Positions 44,922-52,970 of a stretch of 64,000 bases of DNA are shown one piece after another. The notes below the pieces were generated by a model that was not told where the DNA came from, ran no database searches, and was given only the letters and a program-made list of their open reading frames with translations. Source of the DNA: Hathewaya proteolytica DSM 3090 (GTDB taxonomy: Bacteria; Bacillota; Clostridia; Clostridiales; Clostridiaceae); contig NZ_FRAD01000012.1 in assembly GCF_900142225.1 (NCBI RefSeq), positions 1 to 64,000 of the forward strand, given 5' to 3'. The number at the start of each line of letters is the position of its first letter. Within the stretch, counting starts at the first letter, position 1. The position numbers and the translations under genes are program-made.

Positions 44922-45449
44922 ATGGAAAATAATATTTCTACGGCTACCTTTGCTGGCGGCTGTTTCTGGTGTATGGTGGACTGTTTTTATCTATTGGAAG
45001 GCGTTGTAGATGTAGTTGTGGGCTATGCCGGTGGAAAAGAGAAAAATCCCACGTACAAGGATGTAAAATCACAAAATACTTCTCATCGGGAAGTGGCTAG
45101 GGTTTACTTCCATGAAAATGTTACTTCATATGAAGAACTGCTTCATATGTTTTGGAGACAAATAGACCCAACAGACAATGGCGGCCAGTTTCAAGACAGA
45201 GGTCATTCTTATACTTCGGCTATATTTTATGAGAACGAAAGACAGAAAGAGCTTGCTGAAAAGTCAAAACTACAATTAGAGGAAAGTGGTAAATTCCAAA
45301 ATCCAATTGTAACCGACATTTTACCCCTTGTAAACTTCAATGTGGCGGAAGAATACCATCAAAACTTTTCCACCACTCACAAGGATGAGTACAAAGTTGA
45401 TAGATCTATTTCCGGAAGAGATGAATTTATAAATAAAATGTGGAAATAA
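44922..45449 (+). CDS. msrA: peptide methionine-S-sulfoxide reductase
   Basis: An ATG at 44922, after GGAGGTTTAAA, starts a 175-aa enzyme that repairs the S form of methionine sulfoxide. The catalytic Cys is in FAGGCFWCMVD; YAGG, TSHREVARVYF, FWRQIDPTDNGGQFQDRG and AEEYHQNF are the other family segments. It lies 10 nt downstream of the lysine-controlled transporter, so its expression may also respond to lysine through read-through. Confidence 0.94.
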   Translation: MENNISTATFAGGCFWCMVDCFYLLEGVVDVVVGYAGGKEKNPTYKDVKSQNTSHREVARVYFHENVTSYEELLHMFWRQIDPTDNGGQFQDRGHSYTSAIFYENERQKELAEKSKLQLEESGKFQNPIVTDILPLVNFNVAEEYHQNFSTTHKDEYKVDRSISGRDEFINKMWK

Positions 45450-45502
45450 TAAAAGTAATTAAGGAAAGGCAGGTGGGAATCCTGTATTTATCAGGATGTT
45501 CT

Positions 45503-46282
45503 ATGACAAAAAACGACGAAGTCCAAAGCTTGCTGAGAGTAGTATGTAAACTTGGTCAGCTTATGTTAGAAAATGGCGCAGAAACCTATAGAGTGGAACA
45601 AACCATTAATATTGTGAGTAAGTCTTACAACTACACACAATGTGAAAGTTCTGTAATTCCTTCCACTATTTCTGTCTCTATAACCTCAAGTAATGGTGAA
45701 ACTTTTACGATGATTAAAAGAATACGTTCGAGAACTGTAAATTTAAATAAAATTTCCTTAGTCAATGACTTGTCTAGAAAAATTGTAACAGAGAAAATTT
45801 CAATAAGTGAGCTTAATAAACAGCTTGACAAAATCGACCAATCCCCACAGTATTCTAAACTATCATCTACATTTTTCACTGCCCTTGCTTCTGCATCATT
45901 TTGCCTTTTATTTGGAGGAAATTACAAAGATTTTTTCGTCACCTTTGTTCTCGGAAACTTATTAAGCCTTTGTACTTCCTATCTTAATTCTATGGATGTT
46001 AATGGTTTTTTCGTAAACATAGTTGCTGGATTTCTCACATCATTTCTAGGAATGATTGCAGTTAATATTGGATTAGGGTCTCAGCACGACAAGATAGTCA
46101 TAGGTTCAATAATGCTTCTTTTGCCGGGTATAGCTATTACAAATGCCATTCGAGATATTATAGCTGGAGATCTTGTTTCTGGAATGTCTAGGTCAATTGA
46201 GGCCATGTTGGCAGCTATATCCATAGCCTTGGGAACTGGTATTGGATTTAATATAGGAATAAGGCTTTTAGGAGGACTTTAA
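45503..46282 (+). CDS. ThrE-type exporter, N-terminal half protein (DUF1212/YjjP)
   Basis: An ATG at 45503, with AGGA 6 nt upstream, starts a protein of about 259 aa; a GTG at 45440 overlapping msrA is possible but less likely. The soluble N-terminal region (MLENGAETYRVEQTI, VIPSTISVSITSSNGE) and the C-terminal five-span block are those of the ThrE amino-terminal half. Two-protein ThrE systems are thought to export threonine, serine or related compounds such as succinate. Its partner starts 1 nt after its stop. Confidence 0.88.
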   Translation: MTKNDEVQSLLRVVCKLGQLMLENGAETYRVEQTINIVSKSYNYTQCESSVIPSTISVSITSSNGETFTMIKRIRSRTVNLNKISLVNDLSRKIVTEKISISELNKQLDKIDQSPQYSKLSSTFFTALASASFCLLFGGNYKDFFVTFVLGNLLSLCTSYLNSMDVNGFFVNIVAGFLTSFLGMIAVNIGLGSQHDKIVIGSIMLLLPGIAITNAIRDIIAGDLVSGMSRSIEAMLAAISIALGTGIGFNIGIRLLGGL

Positions 46283-46283
46283 A

Positions 46284-46745
46284 ATGACTATTATTCTTGA
46301 AATGATATACTCTTTTGTAGGCTCTTTAGGTTTTGCCATATTATTCAATGTGAGAGGGAAAAGCTTATATTATGCTTCTGCCGGTGGCGCCATAGGATGG
46401 TTTATTTACAGACTTCTTTCTATGTACAACATTACATCTTCAGCTACTGCTATCTTTCTTGCAACCATCTGTATAAGCGTATATGCTGAGATCATGGCAC
46501 GAATCGAAAAACAACCTGTTACAGTTTTTATAATAGCAGCTATGATACCACTTGTACCTGGTAGCGGAATGTTTTACACAACCTACGAAGCTGTTAAAGG
46601 AAATTTAAGTGCTTCATTGCACACAGGACTTAAGACTTTATACGATGCTGGCTTCATTGCCACAGGTATTATTTTAGTTTCTACCGTGTCGAGAATTTTA
46701 AAGCAAACTAAGAATTATACTAATATAAAGCATAAAAATAAGTGA
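46284..46745 (+). CDS. ThrE-type exporter, C-terminal half protein (DUF3815/YjjB)
   Basis: This 153-aa membrane protein with about five segments corresponds to the second half of ThrE: GSLGFAILFNVRGKSL, ASAGGAIGWFIYR and PLVPGSGMFYTTYEAVKG. It starts after AGGAGGACTTTAAA at the end of the upstream gene. The two halves together should form the exporter. Confidence 0.88.
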   Translation: MTIILEMIYSFVGSLGFAILFNVRGKSLYYASAGGAIGWFIYRLLSMYNITSSATAIFLATICISVYAEIMARIEKQPVTVFIIAAMIPLVPGSGMFYTTYEAVKGNLSASLHTGLKTLYDAGFIATGIILVSTVSRILKQTKNYTNIKHKNK

Positions 46746-46833
46746 TAAATCTACATTTTTCATTATAATTGTACTTTTTAAGAAAAAAATAATGCGTTTT
46801 CATAGATAATTTTTAAATATTATTAAATTTCAA

Positions 46834-46862
46834 TTGACTTAATTTACTTTTAATGTTATACT
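46834..46862 (+). promoter_or_regulatory. promoter of the AbrB-type gene
   Basis: TTGACT (46834-46839) and TATACT (46857-46862) are separated by 17 nt, about 40 nt before the start codon. Confidence 0.75.
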
Positions 46863-46901
46863 CTACTTATAAAAAAACGAATATACAGGAGGTACTAAAA
46901 A

Positions 46902-47147
46902 ATGAAATCAACTGGTATTGTTAGAAAAATTGACGAATTAGGAAGAATTGTTATTCCTATAGAACTTAGAAGGGTTCTTGACATAGAAATAAAGGATTCT
47001 TTGGAGATCTTCACTGAAGGAGAACAAATTATATTAAAGAAGTACAATCCTTCTTGCATTTTCTGTGCAAACGCTAGAGACGTTGTAAACTACAAAGGAA
47101 AAAATATCTGCCAGAGCTGTCTTGCAGAATTAAAAAGCGACAAATAG
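46902..47147 (+). CDS. AbrB-family transition-state regulator with Cys4 tail
   Basis: This 81-aa protein has an N-terminal SpoVT-AbrB swapped-hairpin DNA-binding domain (VRKIDELGRIVIPIELRRVL) and a short C-terminal part with two CxxC pairs: Cys52/Cys55 in SCIFCAN and Cys70/Cys73 in ICQSC. These could form a zinc knuckle. AbrB proteins control post-exponential genes such as those for sporulation and solventogenesis. It has its own consensus promoter and terminator. Start at an ATG after AGGAGGTACTAAAA. Confidence 0.92.
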   Translation: MKSTGIVRKIDELGRIVIPIELRRVLDIEIKDSLEIFTEGEQIILKKYNPSCIFCANARDVVNYKGKNICQSCLAELKSDK

Positions 47148-47158
47148 TACATAAAGAG

Positions 47159-47191
47159 TGGACAAGCCTTATTGGGTAGTCCATTTTTTTT
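47159..47191 (+). terminator. intrinsic terminator of the AbrB-type gene
   Basis: TGGAC (47159-47163) pairs with GTCCA (47179-47183) around a partly paired CC/GG loop, followed by TTTTTTTT. Confidence 0.8.
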
Positions 47192-47267
47192 ATAATTTTA
47201 TAATAGATAAAGTCCTGAGCTTTAACTTTAAGAATTGTAGCCCAGAACTTTAACACAAAATCAAATA

Positions 47268-49064
47268 TTATTTTACTAGATTATCTTCTTTATTTCTTAT
47301 ATCTATTCCCAACTCTTTAAGTTGTTTCTCATCAACAACATTTGGTGCTTCAGACATTGGACAAAATGCATTTTGATTTTTAGGGAATGCAATAACATCT
47401 TTAATATTGTCTGTTCCAGCTAAGAACATTATTAATCTATCAAGACCGTAAGCCATTCCGCCATGTGGAGGTGGTGCAAATTTAAAGGCCTCCATCAAGA
47501 ATCCAAACCTTTCCCAAGCCTGTTCCTCTGTGAATCCAAGAGCCTTAAACATTCTCTCCTGTATAGCTGCATCGTGTATTCTTATACTTCCGCCGCCTAT
47601 TTCTTCACCATTCAATACAATATCGTAAGCCTTTGCTCTTACTCTTTCTGGTTGGCTTTCTAGGTACTGCAGATCTTCATCCTTAGCACTGGTAAATGGA
47701 TGGTGTTTTGCCACAAACCTATCCTCTTCTTCGCTGTATTCGAACAATGGAAAATCTGTAACCCATACAAATCTAAATTCCTTATTATCCTTTAGTATTT
47801 CAAGTTTTTCTGCCATTTCCAGTCTTAGAGCACCCAACGATTGAAGAACAACTTCATCCTTGTCAGCTACTATGAGTATAAGGTCTCCTTTATTTGCTTT
47901 TAATGATTGGATTATATTTTGCAACTGTTCAGCTGTAAAAAATTTATCTACAGAAGATTTTACCCCATCCTCTTTTACTGCTATCCACGCAAGCCCTTTT
48001 GCTCTATATGTTTTTACAAATTCCACAAGTTTATCAATTTGTTTTCTTCCCATATCTGCAGCACCTGGAGCTATAATGCATCTTACAGAACCTCCAGCAT
48101 CTATGGCAGATTTAAAAGGAGGAAATTCACTGTCCTCTACCATAGAGCTTATGTTGTTTATCTCCATGCCGAATCTTAAATCTGGTTTATCGCAACCGTA
48201 TTTATCCATGGCTTCGCTATAAGGCATCCTCTCTATTGGAAGTTGCACATCATAATCTAAAATTTCCTTAAAAACTCTTTTTATCAATTTTTCGTTTATG
48301 GACATTACATCATTTTCTTCTACAAAAGACATCTCTAAATCTATCTGTGTAAACTCTGGTTGTCTATTTGCTCTAAGGTCTTCATCTCTAAAGCATTTTA
48401 CAATTTGAAAGTATCTATCAAAACCAGAAACCATAAGCAATTGCTTAAATAACTGTGGAGACTGTGGCAAAGCGTAGAATTTCCCATTGTAATTTCTGCT
48501 TGGCACAAGATAATCTCTAGCTCCCTCTGGAGTGCTCTTTGTAAGCATTGGAGTTTCCATTTCTAAGAACCCATTTTCATCCATAAAGTCTCTTACTATT
48601 TTTGTTGTCTTATGTCTTAATATAAGATTCCTCTGCATATCAGGTCTTCTTAAATCAAGATATCTATATTTTAATCGTATATTTTCCGCAGCGTCTAAAT
48701 TTTCTTTTATATAGATTGGTGGTGTCTCTGATTCTGACAGTATTTTAATGTTTTCAGCCTTTAACTCCACCATACCTGTTGGCATAGCTGTGTTAGGGGA
48801 CTGTCTCAATACCAACTCACCTGTAACTGCTATACAGTATTCTGATTTAACTTCATTAGCTTTTTCAAAAGCTTCTTTGTTAATTTCCTCTCCAAAAACA
48901 ACTTGCACAATTCCTGTTCTATCTCTTAAATCTACAAAAACTAGGCATCCAAGATTTCTTTTTCTTTGCACCCAACCCATAAACGTATGCTTTTGCCCAT
49001 TGTTACACTCTCTGGCTTCACCACACATCATGGTTCTTTTTAAACCATTAATTTGCTCTCCCAT
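47268..49064 (-). CDS. aspS: aspartate--tRNA ligase
   Basis: This 598-aa class II synthetase has an N-terminal OB-fold anticodon-binding domain (GWVQRKRNLGCLVFVDLRDR), motif 2 around CFRDEDLRANRQPEFTQ, the bacterial GAD insertion (about residues 300-420), and motif 3 near GMAYGLDRLIMFLAG. It is the last gene of a leftward series from relA and is spaced 15 nt from hisS. It starts at an ATG after AAGGAGACGGTGAACCG. Confidence 0.96.
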   Translation of the reverse strand: MGEQINGLKRTMMCGEARECNNGQKHTFMGWVQRKRNLGCLVFVDLRDRTGIVQVVFGEEINKEAFEKANEVKSEYCIAVTGELVLRQSPNTAMPTGMVELKAENIKILSESETPPIYIKENLDAAENIRLKYRYLDLRRPDMQRNLILRHKTTKIVRDFMDENGFLEMETPMLTKSTPEGARDYLVPSRNYNGKFYALPQSPQLFKQLLMVSGFDRYFQIVKCFRDEDLRANRQPEFTQIDLEMSFVEENDVMSINEKLIKRVFKEILDYDVQLPIERMPYSEAMDKYGCDKPDLRFGMEINNISSMVEDSEFPPFKSAIDAGGSVRCIIAPGAADMGRKQIDKLVEFVKTYRAKGLAWIAVKEDGVKSSVDKFFTAEQLQNIIQSLKANKGDLILIVADKDEVVLQSLGALRLEMAEKLEILKDNKEFRFVWVTDFPLFEYSEEEDRFVAKHHPFTSAKDEDLQYLESQPERVRAKAYDIVLNGEEIGGGSIRIHDAAIQERMFKALGFTEEQAWERFGFLMEAFKFAPPPHGGMAYGLDRLIMFLAGTDNIKDVIAFPKNQNAFCPMSEAPNVVDEKQLKELGIDIRNKEDNLVK

Positions 49065-49079
49065 CGGTTCACCGTCTCC

Positions 49080-50339
49080 TTAGTCCTTTATTATTTTATT
49101 ATAAATATAGTTTACGTAATCTAATTGAACTGAGAATATTTCTCCATCGCTCATTCTCTTAAGTTTTGCCTGTTTGTTCTCCAATTCTTCATCCCCAATA
49201 ATCAAAGAAAATCTGCACTGGTTTTTGTTTGCGTACTTCATCTGAGCTTTAACACTTCTCTTCATATGATCAACTTCACATTTTATACCCATTTTCCTAA
49301 GATCGCTACAAATCTTAAAGGCTTCCATGTTGGCCTCTTTAGACATAGAACCAATGTAAAGGTCCATATATACGGGTTCAGGTATTTCTACCTTAGCAGC
49401 TTCCAATACCATTATAAGCCTTTCCATTCCCATGCCAAAACCAAAAGCTGGCATAGAAGGCCCTCCAAGTTCTTCTATAAGTCCATCGTATCTTCCACCA
49501 CCGCATATAGTAAGTCCATCGGCATTATTTATAACCTCAAACACAGTTTTCGTATAATAATCCAATCCTCTAACTATGTAAGGATCAACCACATATTTGA
49601 TATGTAAAGCATCCAAATATATTTTAACCTGTTCAAAATGCTCTTTACATTCCTCACAAAGAAAATCTAAAATTATTGGTGCTCCTTTGCTGATTTCTTT
49701 GCAAGTTTTCTCCTTGCAGTCCAATATCCTCATTGGATTTTTCTCAAATCTTGTTTTGCAAGTTTCACATAATTCTTGGTAGTTCTCTTTTAAATAGGCC
49801 TTCAATGCATCATTAAAATTTTTACGACAATGTGGACAACCAAGGCTATTTATATTTAAAGAAAGTTCATCTACGCCAAGATCTTTTATGCTTCTAATGG
49901 CCAATGCAATTCCTTCAGCGTCAATAGAGGCCTCACTTGAACCAAACACCTCTATTCCAAATTGGTGGAAATGTCTAAGACGACCTTTCTGGGATTTTTC
50001 GTATCTAAAGGCGTCTGTAAAGTAAAACATTTTAGTAGGTTGTGCATCCGCATATATACCATTCTCCACAAATGCTCTAACCACCGGTGCTGTGCCCTCT
50101 GGCTTTAGAGTTATGCTTCTACCACCCTTATCTTCAAACGTATACATCTCTTTTTGTACCACATCTGTTGTGTCGCCAACTCCCCTTTCAAAAAGAGCAG
50201 TTTCCTCAAACATAGGAGTTCTTATTTCCTTAAATCCAAAGGTATTGGCTATACACCTTAGTTTTCCTTCAACATATACCCATTTATAGGAATCCTGTGG
50301 AAGTAAATCCTTGGTACCCTTTACTGTTTTAATTATCAT
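49080..50339 (-). CDS. hisS: histidine--tRNA ligase
   Basis: This 419-aa class II synthetase has the N-terminal KGTKDLLPQDSYKW, motif 2 FRYEKSQKGRLRHFHQFG, the histidine-specific VRGLDYYTKTVFEV, motif 3 FGFGMGMERLIMVLE, and a C-terminal anticodon-binding domain. It sits 15 nt downstream of hemZ and directly before aspS. I see no T-box before either gene. Confidence 0.96.
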   Translation of the reverse strand: MIIKTVKGTKDLLPQDSYKWVYVEGKLRCIANTFGFKEIRTPMFEETALFERGVGDTTDVVQKEMYTFEDKGGRSITLKPEGTAPVVRAFVENGIYADAQPTKMFYFTDAFRYEKSQKGRLRHFHQFGIEVFGSSEASIDAEGIALAIRSIKDLGVDELSLNINSLGCPHCRKNFNDALKAYLKENYQELCETCKTRFEKNPMRILDCKEKTCKEISKGAPIILDFLCEECKEHFEQVKIYLDALHIKYVVDPYIVRGLDYYTKTVFEVINNADGLTICGGGRYDGLIEELGGPSMPAFGFGMGMERLIMVLEAAKVEIPEPVYMDLYIGSMSKEANMEAFKICSDLRKMGIKCEVDHMKRSVKAQMKYANKNQCRFSLIIGDEELENKQAKLKRMSDGEIFSVQLDYVNYIYNKIIKD

Positions 50340-50354
50340 TTGTCTCCTCCATAT

Positions 50355-51830
50355 TTAACTATATATTGTATCTAATAGTTGGATTTTTTTCTCAATCATT
50401 TCTTCTATCCTATCTATGTACAGCTTTACATCTTTCACGTTGCCAAATCTTTCAATTTTATCGTTTGAAAGGTTAACTACTTTAGTTACAGCATCTGCCC
50501 CTATAGCAATAATAGTCTCTCTATCCTCCATCATTTCTATATTGTACACAGATTCCTTGCCATGGATTGAATAGCCTATGTTTTCCATGTTTCCCACCAT
50601 ATTTTTTTGTCTATACATATAATAGGGTTTCATATTCATCTCTTTAGCGCACTTAGCTGTAGAGATAAACATTTTATTCAATTCATCTTGAGATGCTATT
50701 TCGTATTTCACATCGTTGATTATGTTGTCATAGAGCCTAGATGCCCTTTTAACAGACAGCCCATGCACTGTAAAACTATCAGGTTTAAAGGACTTTATAC
50801 ATTCTAATGTTTTTTCAATATGATGTAGCTTTTCTCCTGGAAGTCCTACAATTATGTCCATATTTATATCGTTAAATTCCATTTGTCTTGCCATTTTGAA
50901 TACATGTTTTATTTGTTCACTAGTATGGTTTCTTCCTATGAGTTTTAGTGTGTCATCGTTCATACTCTGAGGATTTATGCTTATACGACTCACGCCATAT
51001 TTCTTCATTGTGCTCAATTTCTCTCCGCTAATGCTGTCAGGTCTGCCACACTCCACAGTAAATTCTGAGACACTATGATCTTTCAAAAGGTTGTGGTGTA
51101 TGCACTTCATAACCCTCTCAAAAAGTAGCTCATCCACAGAAGTAGGAGTTCCACCACCAAAATACACAGTATGTATTTGGAGATTATGCTGTGTTATGTA
51201 TGAAGCCATGCTGCCAATCTCTCTACATAAGCAGTCCACATAAGCTTCTATTATTTCATGTTTAAATCCTGCAATAGGATTTGCAGCAAAGGAACAGTAT
51301 AAACACCTTGTAGGGCAAAAAGCCATGCCTATATACAAACTAACTTTCTTTTGTTGCGGATGGATGTATTTCATTTCTCTCTTCGCCACTTCTATACAAA
51401 GCTTAGCTTTTTCCTCAGAAGTCAAAGCTACATCCTTGAAATGCTGTATTATCTCCTCATGGCTTTTCCCATCCACAAGCAATTTCATAGCTCTTTTTGA
51501 AGGTCTTATGCCAATTAAAGTACCCCAGGGCATATATTTATTGGTTTCTTTTGAAAAATACTTAAATACAGCCTTTTTTACTTCTTCCTTCAGAGTAAAT
51601 CTTTTATCCACAATATAAGCATACATCTTTCCCATTGATTCAATTTCTATTTTTTCGTCATCTATATCTATATTTATATCTGTATCTGTATTGTTCTCAA
51701 AACTTTGTTCTGAAAACTCCACATGGCAAAAGGGCAAATATAAATTTATCATCTGAAATACATCATATTTGTATTCCTCTTTGTTAAGCCTTACATTTAA
51801 TTTTTGTCTATATTCCACTTTTTTAATCAC
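50355..51830 (-). CDS. hemZ: HemZ-type radical SAM coproporphyrinogen dehydrogenase-like protein
   Basis: This 491-aa protein has a non-catalytic N-terminal domain of about 160 residues, then a radical SAM core with the 4Fe-4S motif CPTRCLYCSF, HTVYFGGGTPTSVDEL and ISINPQSMNDDTL, and a HemN-like C-terminal part. The family includes oxygen-independent coproporphyrinogen III oxidases, but many clostridial HemZ proteins have no proven haem role. It starts at a GTG and lies between the MBL hydrolase and hisS in a conserved clostridial order. Confidence 0.88.
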   Translation of the reverse strand: MIKKVEYRQKLNVRLNKEEYKYDVFQMINLYLPFCHVEFSEQSFENNTDTDINIDIDDEKIEIESMGKMYAYIVDKRFTLKEEVKKAVFKYFSKETNKYMPWGTLIGIRPSKRAMKLLVDGKSHEEIIQHFKDVALTSEEKAKLCIEVAKREMKYIHPQQKKVSLYIGMAFCPTRCLYCSFAANPIAGFKHEIIEAYVDCLCREIGSMASYITQHNLQIHTVYFGGGTPTSVDELLFERVMKCIHHNLLKDHSVSEFTVECGRPDSISGEKLSTMKKYGVSRISINPQSMNDDTLKLIGRNHTSEQIKHVFKMARQMEFNDINMDIIVGLPGEKLHHIEKTLECIKSFKPDSFTVHGLSVKRASRLYDNIINDVKYEIASQDELNKMFISTAKCAKEMNMKPYYMYRQKNMVGNMENIGYSIHGKESVYNIEMMEDRETIIAIGADAVTKVVNLSNDKIERFGNVKDVKLYIDRIEEMIEKKIQLLDTIYS

Positions 51831-51843
51831 GCACTCCCCTGCT

Positions 51844-52464
51844 TTATAGTGTTTTTAGATAAGGATTGTTCTTTTTTTCATACTCTAAAGTACTTTGCCT
51901 GCTGTGACCTGGGTATACAATAAGCTCATCAGGCATAGGCTTTATCACATTCTTCAGTGTATTCATCATTACTTCATTGCTTCCACCTGTAAGATCCGTT
52001 CTTCCCATGGACATATAGAATAATGTATCTCCTGTAAATATATTGTTGTCCACAATAAAGGAAATTCCACCTGGCGTGTGTCCAGGCGTTGATACGCATT
52101 TTATTTCTTTGTTGCCAAATTTATAAACATCTCCATGCTTTATATATATATCTGGCTCTTTACCTTCTAAAAGAGGTCCGTACAGATGAGCGCCCTGATT
52201 TATAAGCTCACTATCTTCTTGGCTAATTCCTATGAGAGGTGCTTCATTTAAAGAATTCCTTAAAAGTTCCACTCCCGAAGTGTGATCCAAATGACCATGA
52301 GTTAAAAATATGTATTTTACCTTTACGCCCATCTTTTCAATTTCTTTTAAAATATCATCCACATCTCCGCCAGGGTCTAGAACCACACCTTCATTTGTGT
52401 CTTCATCCATAATAATATAACAATTAGCCGCATATATTCCTGCTACTACTCTCTTTATTATCAT
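51844..52464 (-). CDS. metallo-beta-lactamase-fold hydrolase (glyoxalase II-like)
   Basis: This 206-aa hydrolase has the dinuclear metal motif LTHGHLDHTSG, further ligands in STPGHTPGG and the Asp in FTGDTLF, and ends with a late VYPGHSRQST. The layout is that of small YcbL-like hydroxyacylglutathione-hydrolase relatives. The substrate is unknown. It is part of the leftward unit with dtd and hemZ. Confidence 0.88.
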   Translation of the reverse strand: MIIKRVVAGIYAANCYIIMDEDTNEGVVLDPGGDVDDILKEIEKMGVKVKYIFLTHGHLDHTSGVELLRNSLNEAPLIGISQEDSELINQGAHLYGPLLEGKEPDIYIKHGDVYKFGNKEIKCVSTPGHTPGGISFIVDNNIFTGDTLFYMSMGRTDLTGGSNEVMMNTLKNVIKPMPDELIVYPGHSRQSTLEYEKKNNPYLKTL

Positions 52465-52492
52465 ATCTATTTCCCCTTAATTTATTGTTATT

Positions 52493-52942
52493 TTAAAATA
52501 ATTTTTTGCTGTCTATAAGTATTGTCACTGGTCCTGAATTCTCTATTGTAACTTTCATATCAGCACCAAAAATACCATGTTCTACTTTAGAAACTTCCTC
52601 TTTGCAAATTTCAAGAAAATATTCATATAATTCCTTTGCTTTATCTCCCCCAAGGGCCTGAACAAAGCTTGGTCTTCGACCTTTTCTACAATCTCCATAC
52701 AATGTAAATTGTGACACAATTAGAAGCTCTCCCTGAACATCTAATAGAGATCTGTTCATCTTACCATCTTCATCTTCAAAAACTCTTAAATTCACTATTT
52801 TATCCCTTAAGTAAACGGCATCCTCTATTGTATCCTCTGTGGAAACACCTAGGAGAACATTGTATCCTTTGTGAATTTCACCCACTAGTTTATTGTCTAC
52901 CTCAACACTTGAATAATTTACTCTTTGAACAACTGCTCTCAC
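52493..52942 (-). CDS. dtd: D-aminoacyl-tRNA deacylase
   Basis: This 149-aa enzyme removes D-amino acids wrongly attached to tRNA. The active-site motifs SQFTLYGDCRKGRRPSF and the C-terminal NSGPVTI (cross-subunit Gly-Pro) are both intact. It starts at a GTG after GGAGGGAGCGTC, 28 nt downstream of relA. Confidence 0.95.
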   Translation of the reverse strand: MRAVVQRVNYSSVEVDNKLVGEIHKGYNVLLGVSTEDTIEDAVYLRDKIVNLRVFEDEDGKMNRSLLDVQGELLIVSQFTLYGDCRKGRRPSFVQALGGDKAKELYEYFLEICKEEVSKVEHGIFGADMKVTIENSGPVTILIDSKKLF

Positions 52943-52970
52943 GACGCTCCCTCCAATGTTAGCTAATTTT

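Noticed and set aside
49065..50354. Possible T-box leaders for hisS and aspS
   Set aside because: The gaps before both genes are only about 15 nt, too short for a T-box, and no AGGGTGGNACCGCG-type core is present.
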